Numbered from the stretch's first letter, positions 27,858 through 36,952 are shown. The stretch: 55,403 nt of DNA from Saccharomonospora sp. CUA-673 (GCF_001942305.1 NZ_MKKE01000027.1:1-55403); one strand, 5' to 3'. The notes: generated by a model not told the origin, from the sequence alone. Numbers and translations are program-made.

Positions 27858-28931
27858 TCATGCCGCGGTGCCGGGCTCGTTGAGCTCGTCGGGTTGCTGG
27901 TTGTTGAACCGTCGGAGGGCGATGTCGTGGTAGTCGGGTCGCAGATCGATGCCCTGGTAGAAGCGCCCCAGGTGTCGCGCGGCGAGTCCGGTTGTGCCCG
28001 CGCCGGAGAATGGGTCAAGAACGCGTCCGCCGTCGGGGCTGCCGGCGGCGATGCAGCGCAGCGGCAGGTCGATCGGGAATGGCGCGCAGTGCGCCTGGCG
28101 TAACGGGCGCGTCGAGATTGACCACATGTCGCCGGGGTTCTTTCCTTTTCCTTTCGGTGTCCACGGCGTAGCGATCGCGTTCCCTTTATTGCCACCGTAG
28201 CGACGTTTTCGCCGGAGCGGCCGGTCCGTAGTGTAGGGTTCCCGGATTGCGTCCAGGTTGAAGTAGTAATCCTGCTGCTTTGTCAGGAGGAAGACTATTT
28301 CGTATCGGCACGATAGGCGGTCGCGTACCGATTCTGGCATGGCGTTGGGTTTGTGCCAGACGATCGCGTTGCGAATGACCCATCCGTCGTATTGGAGGGC
28401 GAAGGCAACTCGCCAGGGAATTCCCACGAGGCTCTTGTGTGTGATTCCCGCGGCCGGACGGTAGGAGGGTTGACGAACATTTCTGCGGCGGGTGCAAACA
28501 TAGCCGTCGCTGTTGGAGCTGTATCCGTCACCGAGATTGAGCCACAACGTGCCACGCGGATCGAGGACACGGCGTACTTCGGTGAACGTGTGACGCAGCT
28601 GGTCGACGTACTTTTCCGGCGTGGGTTCGTGCCCGTATTGACGGTCATGGCAGAGGGCGCCGCAGCGGCGACACCGTGGTTCGCGATCCTCCGCCGCGTC
28701 GGCTGTGGGCCTGGCCGTGGGTGATCGGCGTTGGTGGGGTGTGGTCCCGAGGGTGTGGCGGCATCGGGGATTGCCGCCGGTCCAGGTGGCGGTGCCGTAG
28801 TCGCGGAGCCCCCAATACGGCGGCGAGGTCACCACGCAATCCACCGAGCCGCTGGGAAGCGTGGCCATCACGTCGACGGCATCGCCGAGGTGGAGTTCGG
28901 CGGCAGCGTCGCGGTAGTAGAGGCTGGTCAT
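27858..28931 (-). CDS. DNA methyltransferase, N4-cytosine/N6-adenine beta class
   Basis: The 357-residue product has the catalytic motif IV TSPPYWGLRDYG near residue 35 and the SAM-binding motif DPFSGAGTTGLAARHLGR near residue 310. That is the IV-before-I order of beta-class DNA methylases. A Cys-rich insert (PRCRHTL, CRRCGALCHD) may bind zinc. VIRNAIVWHKPNAMPESVRDR is the usual central segment. No restriction nuclease is adjacent, so it is probably an orphan methylase protecting or marking the element. The ATG overlaps the stop of the methylase-like gene upstream. The target sequence is unknown. Confidence 0.9.
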   Translation of the reverse strand: MTSLYYRDAAAELHLGDAVDVMATLPSGSVDCVVTSPPYWGLRDYGTATWTGGNPRCRHTLGTTPHQRRSPTARPTADAAEDREPRCRRCGALCHDRQYGHEPTPEKYVDQLRHTFTEVRRVLDPRGTLWLNLGDGYSSNSDGYVCTRRRNVRQPSYRPAAGITHKSLVGIPWRVAFALQYDGWVIRNAIVWHKPNAMPESVRDRLSCRYEIVFLLTKQQDYYFNLDAIREPYTTDRPLRRKRRYGGNKGNAIATPWTPKGKGKNPGDMWSISTRPLRQAHCAPFPIDLPLRCIAAGSPDGGRVLDPFSGAGTTGLAARHLGRFYQGIDLRPDYHDIALRRFNNQQPDELNEPGTAA

Positions 28932-29701
28932 TGTCCACCGCCTTGCGCTACGTGGCCTGCGGCCGGCGCCCGGAAGACCAGGACGTCCACATGAGTCGGG
29001 TGAGCGGTGGGGGTGCCGTGGATGTCGCGCGTTCGCGGGTCGGCGATTCGGTTGCGGGCCTGCCGGGCGCGGACTTGAGAGTCGTGAATGGGTGAGATCA
29101 ACGCGATGCAGTGATCAGCGGGTTTCAGACCGACGGCGCTTGCTGCGTCATGGATCTGACCGGGGAGGTCGACGAGGTGCCGGCGGCGTCGCCACGGGCG
29201 GCAGGTGATGATGACGTGGCCGCCGGGCCAGACCCAGTCGACGACCGCGTCGAGGTCTTCGTAGAGGTTGACCAGAAGGCGGCTGGGGTCGCCGGCAGGT
29301 GTGGGGCGTAGCCCGGTGAGCACGAGGTCGACGGCACCAGGCAGAGACGCGGCGTGAGGGTCGTCGATGCCACCTAGCAGTGTGGCCTTCCCGGTGCTGC
29401 CCGCGAGGCGAGCGAGGTCGAGGTTTGCGTCGAGCGCTGACTGCCACCGTGGGTGCGGTGGCAGCGCGACTGCGTGACGATTGGCGCGAATGCTCTCGAC
29501 GAGTGCGAGGCCCGGTCCGGGATTGGGGTCGCAGACGAGGTCGCCGGGTTCGGTGTAGGTCCGGATGATCCATTGCGCGATGGCTGGTGTGAGTGCGATG
29601 TCGCTACGAGACATGCCCACGTGCCGATCACTGACCTGTCGCCGTGGCGTGGGCTGTCCTGTGGCCCACACGCTGGATGGCCCTGCGAGGTTCTTCGGCA
29701 T
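28928..29701 (-). CDS. Methyltransferase-like protein with degenerate catalytic motif
   Basis: The 257-residue product looks like a remodelled DNA methylase. The segment CDPNPGPGLALVESIRANRHAVAL corresponds to the SAM-binding motif I of its downstream neighbour. VDLVLTGLRPTP sits where (S/D)PPY would be, so the catalytic PPY is missing. WVWPGGHVIITCRPWRR resembles the strand after motif IV. It starts at ATG 29701 behind a GGGGAG site and overlaps the true methylase gene as ATGA, which points to a functional partnership, perhaps as a specificity or scaffold subunit. Function unproven. Confidence 0.6.
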   Translation of the reverse strand: MPKNLAGPSSVWATGQPTPRRQVSDRHVGMSRSDIALTPAIAQWIIRTYTEPGDLVCDPNPGPGLALVESIRANRHAVALPPHPRWQSALDANLDLARLAGSTGKATLLGGIDDPHAASLPGAVDLVLTGLRPTPAGDPSRLLVNLYEDLDAVVDWVWPGGHVIITCRPWRRRRHLVDLPGQIHDAASAVGLKPADHCIALISPIHDSQVRARQARNRIADPRTRDIHGTPTAHPTHVDVLVFRAPAAGHVAQGGGQ

Positions 29702-29712
29702 GGCGGCTCCCC

Positions 29713-30534
29713 TTACGGCCCTGTGGGGCGGAAGACATGGGCGCTTGCGTGGATGCGGCGGTGCCCGTCGCGTGCCACCGCGCGGCGCGCGCGAGTGGTA
29801 ACTGGGGGCGCGGTGCTGGGGGTTTCACGCGCCACGATCAGACGGTCGGTCAAGGTCAGCCCGGCGAGCGTCGCCGCGCGCACCATGGCGCCTGAGCGTG
29901 CCGTTCGCCCTCCGCCTGGCCGGTCACTGTGTGTGAGGACGATCAAGGCACCGTCGGATGCGAGCGAGGGGGTCCAGTCGGCGATGAGACTCGGATTGGG
30001 CGGGCCCCATCCGCAGCCGCAGATGATCACATCGAATCGGTCCTGGCGTGGATCGCGCGCGGGTCGGGTCGATGCGTCGTCCGGGAGGGGCAGTCCGAAA
30101 CCGGACTCGGACTCCGTCCTGGAGTCGGCGCCGCGCCTGGGGTCACCGTGCTCACCGGCGTGCTCGTCGAAGCGGCGTGGGGTGGGTTCGGTGGCGGCTC
30201 CGCGAGCGAGTCGCAGCACGGTCTCGACGAGTCGGTCGCGGTGTTCGTGAGCCGACCGCGATCCGGGCGACGCGGTGTCGGTGGCGTCGGCGAGGGCGAT
30301 GCGGTCGCCGGGGGCGCTGTAGGTCGTGACGATCACGCGGACGGTCGCCGCGATCCGCTCGTGAAGGGACGCGCTGGGGTCGACGCGACAGAACCGGACA
30401 CTCGCCGCAGCGGCCACAGCATGATCGCCAGGGCTACCCGCGTCGGTCCCGGCGCGCGGGGTCGGTCGGAGCCTGGCTGAGGGGCTGTGGTGCTCGGGCC
30501 CGTCCGGCGTGTGCGGTGTGGGCAGTGGGGGCAT
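29713..30534 (-). CDS. Second methyltransferase-like protein, catalytic motif absent
   Basis: The 273-residue product starts at ATG 30534 with GGAG eight bases before it. The first 60 residues are Pro/His-rich and probably disordered. A SAM-fold-like pattern follows: SAPGDRIALADATD in place of motif I, then FDVIICGCGWGPPNPSLIADW and DGALIVLTHSDRPGG. The (S/N)PPY catalytic site is not present. It is the first gene of the leftward set of three methylase-like genes. It could bind SAM or DNA without methylating. Confidence 0.5.
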   Translation of the reverse strand: MPPLPTPHTPDGPEHHSPSARLRPTPRAGTDAGSPGDHAVAAAASVRFCRVDPSASLHERIAATVRVIVTTYSAPGDRIALADATDTASPGSRSAHEHRDRLVETVLRLARGAATEPTPRRFDEHAGEHGDPRRGADSRTESESGFGLPLPDDASTRPARDPRQDRFDVIICGCGWGPPNPSLIADWTPSLASDGALIVLTHSDRPGGGRTARSGAMVRAATLAGLTLTDRLIVARETPSTAPPVTTRARRAVARDGHRRIHASAHVFRPTGP

Positions 30535-31048
30535 GTCAGGCGCTCCGTGATCATCGCGACGTGATGTGGACGCTCCTGAAGTCCGCGAAACACGCCCGGA
30601 TTGGACAGCCCGACGAAAACTTTCCATGAGCGATCGCGTCGGCGTCGCTGGTGGCGCTGGGTAACAAGCGCGGGTTAGCCGTGACCCTGGTGCCGATCAC
30701 CGCGGCGGGCGTGGCGGCGCGAGTCGTCATGGGTGGGCAGCCAGCGCTCCTGGTCACCTTCCCGGCGTAAGCAAGATCGTCTCGGCACCTCGCGGAGATC
30801 GTTTCCGTTGGTCTCTGAATGGGCCGAGTGAAGGTGACAGCGCCCAAATAAGAAGCGACTAAATCGCCAGGTGCAAGGGTTGTTTTCGGCCCGATCCGCG
30901 ATCTCGAATCGCGGCGGGTTGTCGATCTTCTTGTTTCGCGGCGCGGGGGTTACCGCAAGCAGTTGGTAGTACGTGGCCGTGCGGTGCGCTGTGCTCCGCC
31001 TGGCCCTCTCGGTGGCGTTGTTATCCGCCGCTTCGAGAGGAGCCAGCC
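30535..31048. promoter_or_regulatory. Divergent promoter region of the element, with an inverted repeat
   Basis: This 514-base stretch separates the leftward methylase operon from the rightward transfer genes. It is locally AT-richer than its surroundings (around 30840-30880). It contains a perfect inverted repeat CCGCGAT-CTCGA-ATCGCGG at 30896-30914, a good size for a repressor operator. Small ORFs here have poor composition and I do not call them. A transfer origin could also lie here, but I see no recognisable oriT. Confidence 0.45.
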
Positions 31049-31933
31049 ATGGCACACCGTCCCGCTTTTGGACACGAAGAGTGGCCCACCAGCCCGTTGG
31101 ATGCCGCCCGCGTGGCGTTCGGATGGCTGACCGCCGGGGATCACCCGGTGACCGTGGACGGGCGCGCGTTCGACTATCTACCCGACCGTGACATCCGGGT
31201 CGACGAGCTCCGCGATCTGCTGTTGCGACGGTCCTGCCCGCGCCGCGTATGGGATCAGATCTGGCGGCACGTGATCACCCGTTCCCGCGACGAGGGCGGC
31301 ACGTGGACGATCGTCGCCGTCGGACTCGCCCTGCCGATGCTGACCCCGATGGCATCCCGGCTCACCGACCGCTACGCCGGCGACCCGGCCGACATTCACG
31401 CCGAGATCGTCCGAGGCTTTCTCGACACCCTCCACACGATTGACATCACCACCGGGCGGATCACCATCCGGCTGCGGTGGGCCGCCTACCGCGCCGGGCA
31501 CGCGGCCCTGATCGCCGCGCTGGACGGACCCACTCCGAAGTCGCCCGGGTTCTTCTCGGCCGAACCACGACACCCATCCGGCCACCCCGACTTGGTCTTG
31601 GCACGCGCCGTGCTGGCCGGAGTCCTGACCGAGACCGAGGCCGACGCGATCTCGGAGACCCGGCTCGGCGACACCGCGCTGAACGAGTGGGCGACGCGCC
31701 GCGGCATCGAGTTCTGGGCCGCCTACAAGACCCGCTCACGGGCCGAACACCGACTCGCCGCCTGGATCACCGAGACCGCCGACGAGTCGGCCGAGGCCGA
31801 CCCCACCGGCGCCGAGGCCACCACCCACACCGACATCCATCACGCCGGGACGCGGACACACAGCGTAGCGGAAGAAGTCGATGCGGCCGTGTCCAATGCG
31901 CGCCCGAAATCCGGACTTCAGGACCGCGGGTGA
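31049..31933 (+). CDS. Hypothetical protein at the head of the transfer gene cluster
   Basis: The 294-residue product is soluble and mostly helical. LTETEADAISETRLGDTALNEWATRRGIEFWAAYKTR, near residues 195-230, has the spacing of a helix-turn-helix like that of sigma-factor region 4 or a related regulator. A charged, Thr/His-rich tail follows. It lies directly in front of the pilin-like gene, so a regulatory or replication role for the element is plausible. GAGAGGAG precedes the ATG. I do not recognise a named family. Confidence 0.6.
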   Translation: MAHRPAFGHEEWPTSPLDAARVAFGWLTAGDHPVTVDGRAFDYLPDRDIRVDELRDLLLRRSCPRRVWDQIWRHVITRSRDEGGTWTIVAVGLALPMLTPMASRLTDRYAGDPADIHAEIVRGFLDTLHTIDITTGRITIRLRWAAYRAGHAALIAALDGPTPKSPGFFSAEPRHPSGHPDLVLARAVLAGVLTETEADAISETRLGDTALNEWATRRGIEFWAAYKTRSRAEHRLAAWITETADESAEADPTGAEATTHTDIHHAGTRTHSVAEEVDAAVSNARPKSGLQDRG

Positions 31934-31974
31934 GTACTGCCCGCCACCCGCTCGAGACGTCCTGGAGGTTCCTC

Positions 31975-32367
31975 ATGCGCCCGAACGCGCCCAGTACTCG
32001 ACCCACCCACCCTCGCCACATCCGGCGTCGCCGCGCGCGGCGCACCGGCGTCCTCGCGGCGGCGACGCTCGCCGTGTTGCTCACGGCCACCACGACGGCC
32101 TCGGCTGAGCCCACGCAGGTGCTCGCGTTGGCCCGCTCGGTCGATGACGTGCTCAACAACGTCCGCAACTGGATCATGGGCATCCTCGCCTTGCTCGCCA
32201 CCGTGTTCCTCACCATCGGAGGCGTCCGATACGTCCTGGCCAACGGCGACCCGGGCGAGGTCGAGAAGGCCAAACAAGCGTTCAAGTCGGCCGGTTTCGG
32301 CTACGGGCTCGCCGCGCTCGCGCCGTTGGTCGTGGAGATCCTCAAAGGGATCGTCGGGGCGAGCTGA
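31975..32367 (+). CDS. TrbC/VirB2-like pilin subunit
   Basis: The 130-residue product has an Arg-rich start, a signal peptide (TGVLAAATLAVLLTATT, cleavage likely after ASA) and two membrane helices (IMGILALLATVFLTIGGVRYVL; GFGYGLAALAPLVVEILKGIVG) around a charged loop with DPGEVEKAKQAFKSA. Size and topology match the TrbC/VirB2-like pilin-fold proteins of actinobacterial and Gram-positive type IV secretion. ATG 31975 follows GGAGG. It is followed four bases later by the VirB6-like gene. Confidence 0.72.
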   Translation: MRPNAPSTRPTHPRHIRRRRARRTGVLAAATLAVLLTATTTASAEPTQVLALARSVDDVLNNVRNWIMGILALLATVFLTIGGVRYVLANGDPGEVEKAKQAFKSAGFGYGLAALAPLVVEILKGIVGAS

Positions 32368-32371
32368 TCCC

Positions 32372-34463
32372 ATGTCGGCTACCGCACTCACCAGCCCTGG
32401 GGCCGGCCGCCGGCTCGGCCGCGCGCTCGCCGCGGTGGCCGGCCTGCTCGCCCTGATCATGGTGGCCGGCATTGCCGCGCGGGCACGGCCGCGGCCCAGC
32501 CCACACCCGCCCAGGCCCCGCCGCGCCGGAGCTCCCGGCAGCCCCTCCGCCGCTGCCGTTGCCTCCGGTCGACGACTGCGGTCCGGACTCGCCGCTGCCG
32601 GTGTGCCAGCTGCCGGATCAGCCGTCGGAACCTCCGGCGCCGTCGCAGCAGGAACGGCCGTGTGAGGGGCCCGGATGCATCCCACAGCCGACAACGTCGA
32701 CCCCGCCGCCACCGGACCAGGAGCGGGATCACCCCGACCGGGACGGGACCGGAGAGGATTCCTCGTGCGGCATCACCGATATCCCGGCGTGCGTCAACGA
32801 CGCGATCGACTCGTTCTTCCGGGACCTGGTCACACCGGCGTTGAACAGCCTGCTGGATTTGCTGGCCAACACACTGCTGACGACACCTACCCTGGATGAC
32901 CTGCCGAGGATCGGTGAACTGTGGAATTCGTCCTGGCAGATCATGCTGGCCTGCTACGGCATGCTGATCCTCATCGCGGGAATCATCGTCATGACCTACG
33001 AGACGATGCAGACCCGAACGTCTATCAAGGAGATTCTTCCGCGCGTCGTCGTTGGTTTTCTCGCGGGCGCGCTCTCGCTCTGGGCCTGTTCTCAAGCCAT
33101 CACGCTCGCCAACGCTCTCGCGAAAGCCATCATGACTGGCGGTGTCGACGAGAATTCCTCCGCCGAATCACTGAAGCGATTGGTATTGAGCTCGCTGGGC
33201 GGTGGGTTTTTCATCATTTTCATCGCGCTGTTCCTCGCGGCCATGCTCGTCGCGCTGCTGCTGACCTACATCGTCCGCGTCGCGCTCACCGTCGTGCTCA
33301 TCGCGGGTGCTCCGTTGGCGCTGATGTGTCACGGCCTGCCTCATACCGAGGGCATCGCGAAGTGGTGGTGGAAAGCGTTCGGCGGATGCCTGGCCATCCA
33401 ACTCGGCCAGTCCTTGACGCTGATCACCGCGATGCGGGTGTTCCTCGCTCCCGGCGGGTTCACCTTCTTCGGGCCGACGACCGACGGGCTGGTCAACCTC
33501 CTCGTGGCGCTGGCGCTGATGTACATCCTGTTCAAGATCCCCTTCTGGATCATGAGCTCGCTGCGCGGCGGCGGGGGTCGTTCCCTCGTGGGCTCGCTGG
33601 CCCGGGGCTTCATCGCCTACAAAACCTTCGGCCTGCTGCGCGGCCGCGGCGGATCCGGGCGCGCGCCCACGCCTCGGAAAACAGCGAAACCCAGCGGCAC
33701 GACTGATCCGTACACCGCGACCCGCGCGACACCGTCGGGGCAATACATGCTGCCGCTGGGCCGACTCCCGCGCCGGCCCGCCGCGCGAGGTGCCCACCGC
33801 GCCGGTGCCACACCCGCCTCTGGCACCCGGCCGCGCGGCCGGGGCACGCAACTGGCGCTCCCGATGGATGGGGAGTGGCCGGAGAACAAGCCTCGGCTCG
33901 GCCGTGACGGACAGTACGCACTGCCGCTGGACGTGCGTCGCCAGCCTGCGCCCAGGGCCGGGGAGCGGGCTCCGGCTCGCCGGCCATCGGGCCGCCAAGG
34001 GCGGCAGTTGCGCTTGCCGGCCAGTGGCGAGTGGCTCGAGAACCGGCCACGGCTGGGTAAGGACGGGCAGTACCGGCTGCCGATCACCGCCCAACGAGTG
34101 CCGCGCCCGACACCACCGCCGCCGCCGCCGAGGCCGCCCCGCCCGCCGATGGCCGGTACCCAGCTGAAGCTCCCCGTCGACGGCCAGTGGCCGGAGGACA
34201 AGCCGAGACCCACTAGGCAGGGCCAGTACCCACTGCCGCTGAATGTTCGAGACGCGCCCACACCGCCACGGCCCGCTCAACGCCCAGATCCACCGTCGCA
34301 ATTACCACCCGAGTCGCGGCCGCGTCCGCCATCGCCGTCAGTGCCACCGCCGTCGCCGGCTCGTCGTGGTGCGAAACCGCGTCAGCAAGCGCTCCCGCTG
34401 GATCTGCCGAAGGTCTCCCCACCGCGTCCCAGTCCTCGTCGAGAAGGAGGTGACGAGACGTGA
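32372..34463 (+). CDS. VirB6/TrbL-like multispanning conjugation protein with repeat tail, two apparent frameshifts
   Basis: With two one-base corrections near 32485 and 32520 the product has about 697 residues. It consists of a signal-anchor (RALAAVAGLLALIMVAGIA), a Pro-rich outer segment, and five to six membrane helices (for example WQIMLACYGMLILIAGIIV, FFIIFIALFLAAMLVALLL, LVNLLVALALMYILF). The cytoplasmic tail is about 270 residues long. In the tail a unit of the form G(T/R)QL.LP..G.W.E..PR...GQY.LPL occurs about three and a half times, separated by Pro-rich linkers. VirB6-like proteins form the inner-membrane channel of conjugative T4SS. The repeated tail may dock a partner, unknown here. 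The stop overlaps the PrgI-like GTG. Confidence 0.75.
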
Positions 34464-34959
34464 GTCAGTACAGCGTGCGTATTCCCGCGGATGTGGACCG
34501 GGAAGACAGGATCTTGGCCGGGTTCACGGCCCGTCAGGTCGCCGTCATGGCCATCGTGGCTCTGCTGCTCTACGGCGGATGGATGGTCACCCGCGACTTC
34601 CTCCCTGTGATCGCCTATCTCGTCGTGGCTGTTCCGGTCGGCGTGGCCGCTGCGGCGCTGGTGGTGGTGCGCCGGGACGGTGTGACACTCGACCGCCTCG
34701 TCGTCGCCGCCATCCGCCAGCGACTGCAGCCCCCACGGCGCGTCACGACGGGCGCGGAGTCGACACCGGTGCCCGACTGGTTGACCGATGTCGCCGGGGG
34801 TGGTGACCCGGAGACCGGGGCGCTGGAGCTGCCCGCCCACGGGGTCAACGAGGCCGGCGTAGTCGATCTCGGCTCGGACGGGCTCGTGCTGCTGGCCGCA
34901 TGCTCGACGGTCAACCCGGCCCCGCTCGTCAGCACGCAGCGATCGCACGGCAGCTGGCA
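34460..34959 (+). pseudogene. PrgI-like T4SS protein, truncated at the junction with the tad operon
   Basis: The first about 155 residues match actinobacterial PrgI-family proteins: VRIPADVDREDRILAGFTARQ at the start, two membrane helices (VAVMAIVALLLYGGW; VIAYLVVAVPVGVAAAALVVV) and GVVDLGSDGLVLLAACSTVN. Family members normally continue with a conserved domain and are followed by a VirB4 ATPase. Here similarity ends near 34920 and the frame runs antisense into tadE, whose stop is at 34960. The remaining open frame to 35218 is not PrgI-like. I read it as a gene cut by rearrangement. The GTG start overlaps the VirB6-like stop. Confidence 0.6.
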
Positions 34960-35412
34960 TCACCCGGTACCTCCCGCCGCGTTCACGGTGCCGCGCCACT
35001 GGTCGACCACCGACGACGCCGACGCTTGCGCCGTTGTGGAGCCCGGCACGCCCAACAGGGACAGGTCCTCCAGCCCGATCTCGCAGCGCACGGTGACCGC
35101 GACTGTGCTGCCCGGACGCAGCGAGCCGAGCTTCGTCGTCACGCTCAGGCCTCGGCAGCTGATGCCGGCCTGGCCGAGGGCCGCCGCAGCGGTGGTCCTC
35201 GCGTCGTCGCCTGCTTGAGTGCTGGTGCGCGCGAGAGTCGCGGCGCGGACGGCTTGATGGGCCGCGTCGTCCACGCGCAGGCGTGAGTCCGCGAGCCGGC
35301 CGCAGAACACCACGAACAACAGCAGCACGATCAACACCGGCGTGAGGAGGGTCAGCTCGGTCGCCACGGACCCACGCTCGTCTCGCCCTAACCGGGCCAC
35401 AACGGCGTTCAT
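34960..35412 (-). CDS. TadE-like pseudopilin (distal copy)
   Basis: The 150-residue product has the TadE pattern: DERGSVATELTLLTPVLIVLLLFVVFCGR near residue 11, a charged start followed by Glu at the pilin-like position and one membrane helix. An outer domain ends at VVDQWRG. It is a minor pseudopilin of the Tad/Flp pilus. It is the last gene of the operon, coupled to the previous TadE-like gene by an ATGA overlap. Its 3' end abuts the truncated PrgI-like gene. Confidence 0.82.
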   Translation of the reverse strand: MNAVVARLGRDERGSVATELTLLTPVLIVLLLFVVFCGRLADSRLRVDDAAHQAVRAATLARTSTQAGDDARTTAAAALGQAGISCRGLSVTTKLGSLRPGSTVAVTVRCEIGLEDLSLLGVPGSTTAQASASSVVDQWRGTVNAAGGTG

Positions 35413-35846
35413 GGGCTGGCCTCCGGTTCGACGAACCGTTCGTTCGGACCAACTGCTCGCGCGCTCACCCGCAAGTCCAGGAACGGAATCACGCGTGCCG
35501 CGTACCCAGCCACCTCCACACTGGACTGTTCCGCATCGCGTGAGACGGCGACGTGAGCCGAGTGCAATGGGCCGCCACCGAGCTGCGCGAGGACCGCGCG
35601 AGCGTGCTGCCGGCCGTCGGTATTGGTGGCGCCCTGCACGCGGGTGGACGAGAGCGCTTGGGAGGCGGCTGTTTGCGCGACGTGGGAGGCGTGTGCCCAG
35701 ATCGCGAACTGCGCGATCACCAGCAGCAGTAACAGCAGCGCTGGCACGGCGACCACCAATTCCGCGGTCACCGCACCGCGTTCATCACTCCCGACACGAC
35801 GCCACGCACGTCTGCGGGGGCGCGTGGAGGATCCCCGTGTGTTCAC
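35409..35846 (-). CDS. TadE-like pseudopilin (proximal copy)
   Basis: From GTG 35846 the 145-residue product has an Arg-rich start, DERGAVTAELVVAVPALLLLLLVIAQFAIWAH (pilin-like Glu and membrane helix) and an outer domain ending in VGPNERFVEPEASP. The GTG overlaps the Flp pilin stop and the TGA overlaps the next TadE ATG. Two TadE-like proteins in tandem are usual in Tad loci. Confidence 0.82.
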   Translation of the reverse strand: MNTRGSSTRPRRRAWRRVGSDERGAVTAELVVAVPALLLLLLVIAQFAIWAHASHVAQTAASQALSSTRVQGATNTDGRQHARAVLAQLGGGPLHSAHVAVSRDAEQSSVEVAGYAARVIPFLDLRVSARAVGPNERFVEPEASP

Positions 35847-36034
35847 ATGTTGCCCCCAATCTCGTTGGCCTTCCGGGTGATGGCCGAGACGATGATCGCG
35901 ATGACCACGAGCGCCGCGGCCACCAACAGTGCGGTCACCAGCACGGTCTCGGTGGAGTAGCCTCGCTCGTCCGCGCGCAACCGCTCGATGCGTGCCCGGA
36001 CGGTGGTGACGACAATGCGCAGCTGTACCAGCAT
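35843..36034 (-). CDS. Flp-type pilin / TadE-like small membrane protein
   Basis: The 63-residue product has a 24-residue basic leader, the processing region ADERGYSTETVLV with the conserved Glu, and a hydrophobic helix (TALLVAAALVVIAIIVSAI). It is the likely major pilin of the Tad pilus, cleaved by the prepilin peptidase encoded at 42768-43438. It lies between tadC and the TadE genes, the usual place in actinobacterial clusters. Confidence 0.8.
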   Translation of the reverse strand: MLVQLRIVVTTVRARIERLRADERGYSTETVLVTALLVAAALVVIAIIVSAITRKANEIGGNM

Positions 36035-36052
36035 GTGTTCCCCTTTCCGGTG

Positions 36053-36952
36053 CTAGAGCGCGCCGAGCACCGTGGCCATGGCCGGGTAGGCGATGAACAC
36101 CAAGAACCCGGCGAACAAACAAATGACGGGCAAGCTCATCCGCTCCGTGGCGGCCTGGGCTTCACCTTCGGCTTCGGTCAGTTCATGGGTGCGCATCGCG
36201 GCCGCCTTCGCGGCCAACGACGCGCGCACCTTGGCGCCCTCGGTGCCGGCGAGCGAGACCGACGAGGAGAGCTCGACCAATTCGCGGATGTCGAGCTCAT
36301 CGCCGAGCTGGCGCAAGGTGTCCCAGGGCGTCGTGCGGGTGAGGCGCGCGGCCATCAGCGCGCGGCGGATGCGCGCGAACGCCCACCCCCGGCCGACCGT
36401 GGCGCAATCGTTCAGCGCGCCATCAACCCCGGCGCCGCCCGCTAACGACACGCGCACCAAGTTGAGGTAAGCGCTCAACGCGTGGCGAAACGAGGTGCGC
36501 TTACGATCGGCTAGTCGACGCACCTCGAGGTCGGGAAGGACAAAGCCGCCCGCCGCACAGCCGGCGCTGACCACGAACGGCACCTGCCACGGGAACCCGA
36601 CTCCCGCTGCCCACAGCAGAGCCTGTGCCACCACCGGAAGCAGGAGACCGGCCACGGCCAGCACCGCCTTCTCCGCCAACAAGGCTTTCGCGGATCGGCC
36701 GAGCATCAACAGGTCCTTGCGCTGTCGCGCGGTCGGCAGTCCCACCGCGCGTAGCGGTCGCACCGCCGGCCGGCCCCAGCGCGCGGCCCACCCACCCGCG
36801 TCGACGTCGGTAATCGTCGGCCGCGTCTGACGGGGCGTCCGCACCGCCTGCAGCGCGCTCGCCAACGACGGGCGCGGCGGGAGCAGCCACACCAGTACCG
36901 CCCACAAGCCCAGCCCGGCCCCAGCGCCCCACAGCAGCGCGGTGGTGATCAC
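36053..36952 (-). CDS. tadC: TadC-like type II/IV secretion F-domain membrane protein
   Basis: The 299-residue product starts at GTG 36952, which overlaps the tadB stop as GTGA. It has an N-terminal membrane helix (LLWGAGAGLGLWAVLVWLL), two central helices near residues 110-160, the T2SSF domain with FRHALSAYLNLVRVSLAGGAGVDGAL, and a C-terminal helix (MSLPVICLFAGFLVFIAYPA). TadC and TadB form the inner-membrane platform on which the ATPase acts. Confidence 0.85.
   Translation of the reverse strand: MITTALLWGAGAGLGLWAVLVWLLPPRPSLASALQAVRTPRQTRPTITDVDAGGWAARWGRPAVRPLRAVGLPTARQRKDLLMLGRSAKALLAEKAVLAVAGLLLPVVAQALLWAAGVGFPWQVPFVVSAGCAAGGFVLPDLEVRRLADRKRTSFRHALSAYLNLVRVSLAGGAGVDGALNDCATVGRGWAFARIRRALMAARLTRTTPWDTLRQLGDELDIRELVELSSSVSLAGTEGAKVRASLAAKAAAMRTHELTEAEGEAQAATERMSLPVICLFAGFLVFIAYPAMATVLGAL

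Noticed and set aside
30551..30847. 98-codon minus-strand ORF upstream of the methylase-like genes
   Set aside because: No family, no convincing ribosome site and it occupies the divergent promoter region.
34960..35218. Extension of the PrgI-like protein to 252 residues
   Set aside because: The extension overlaps tadE antisense, and its sequence shows no PrgI-family similarity.
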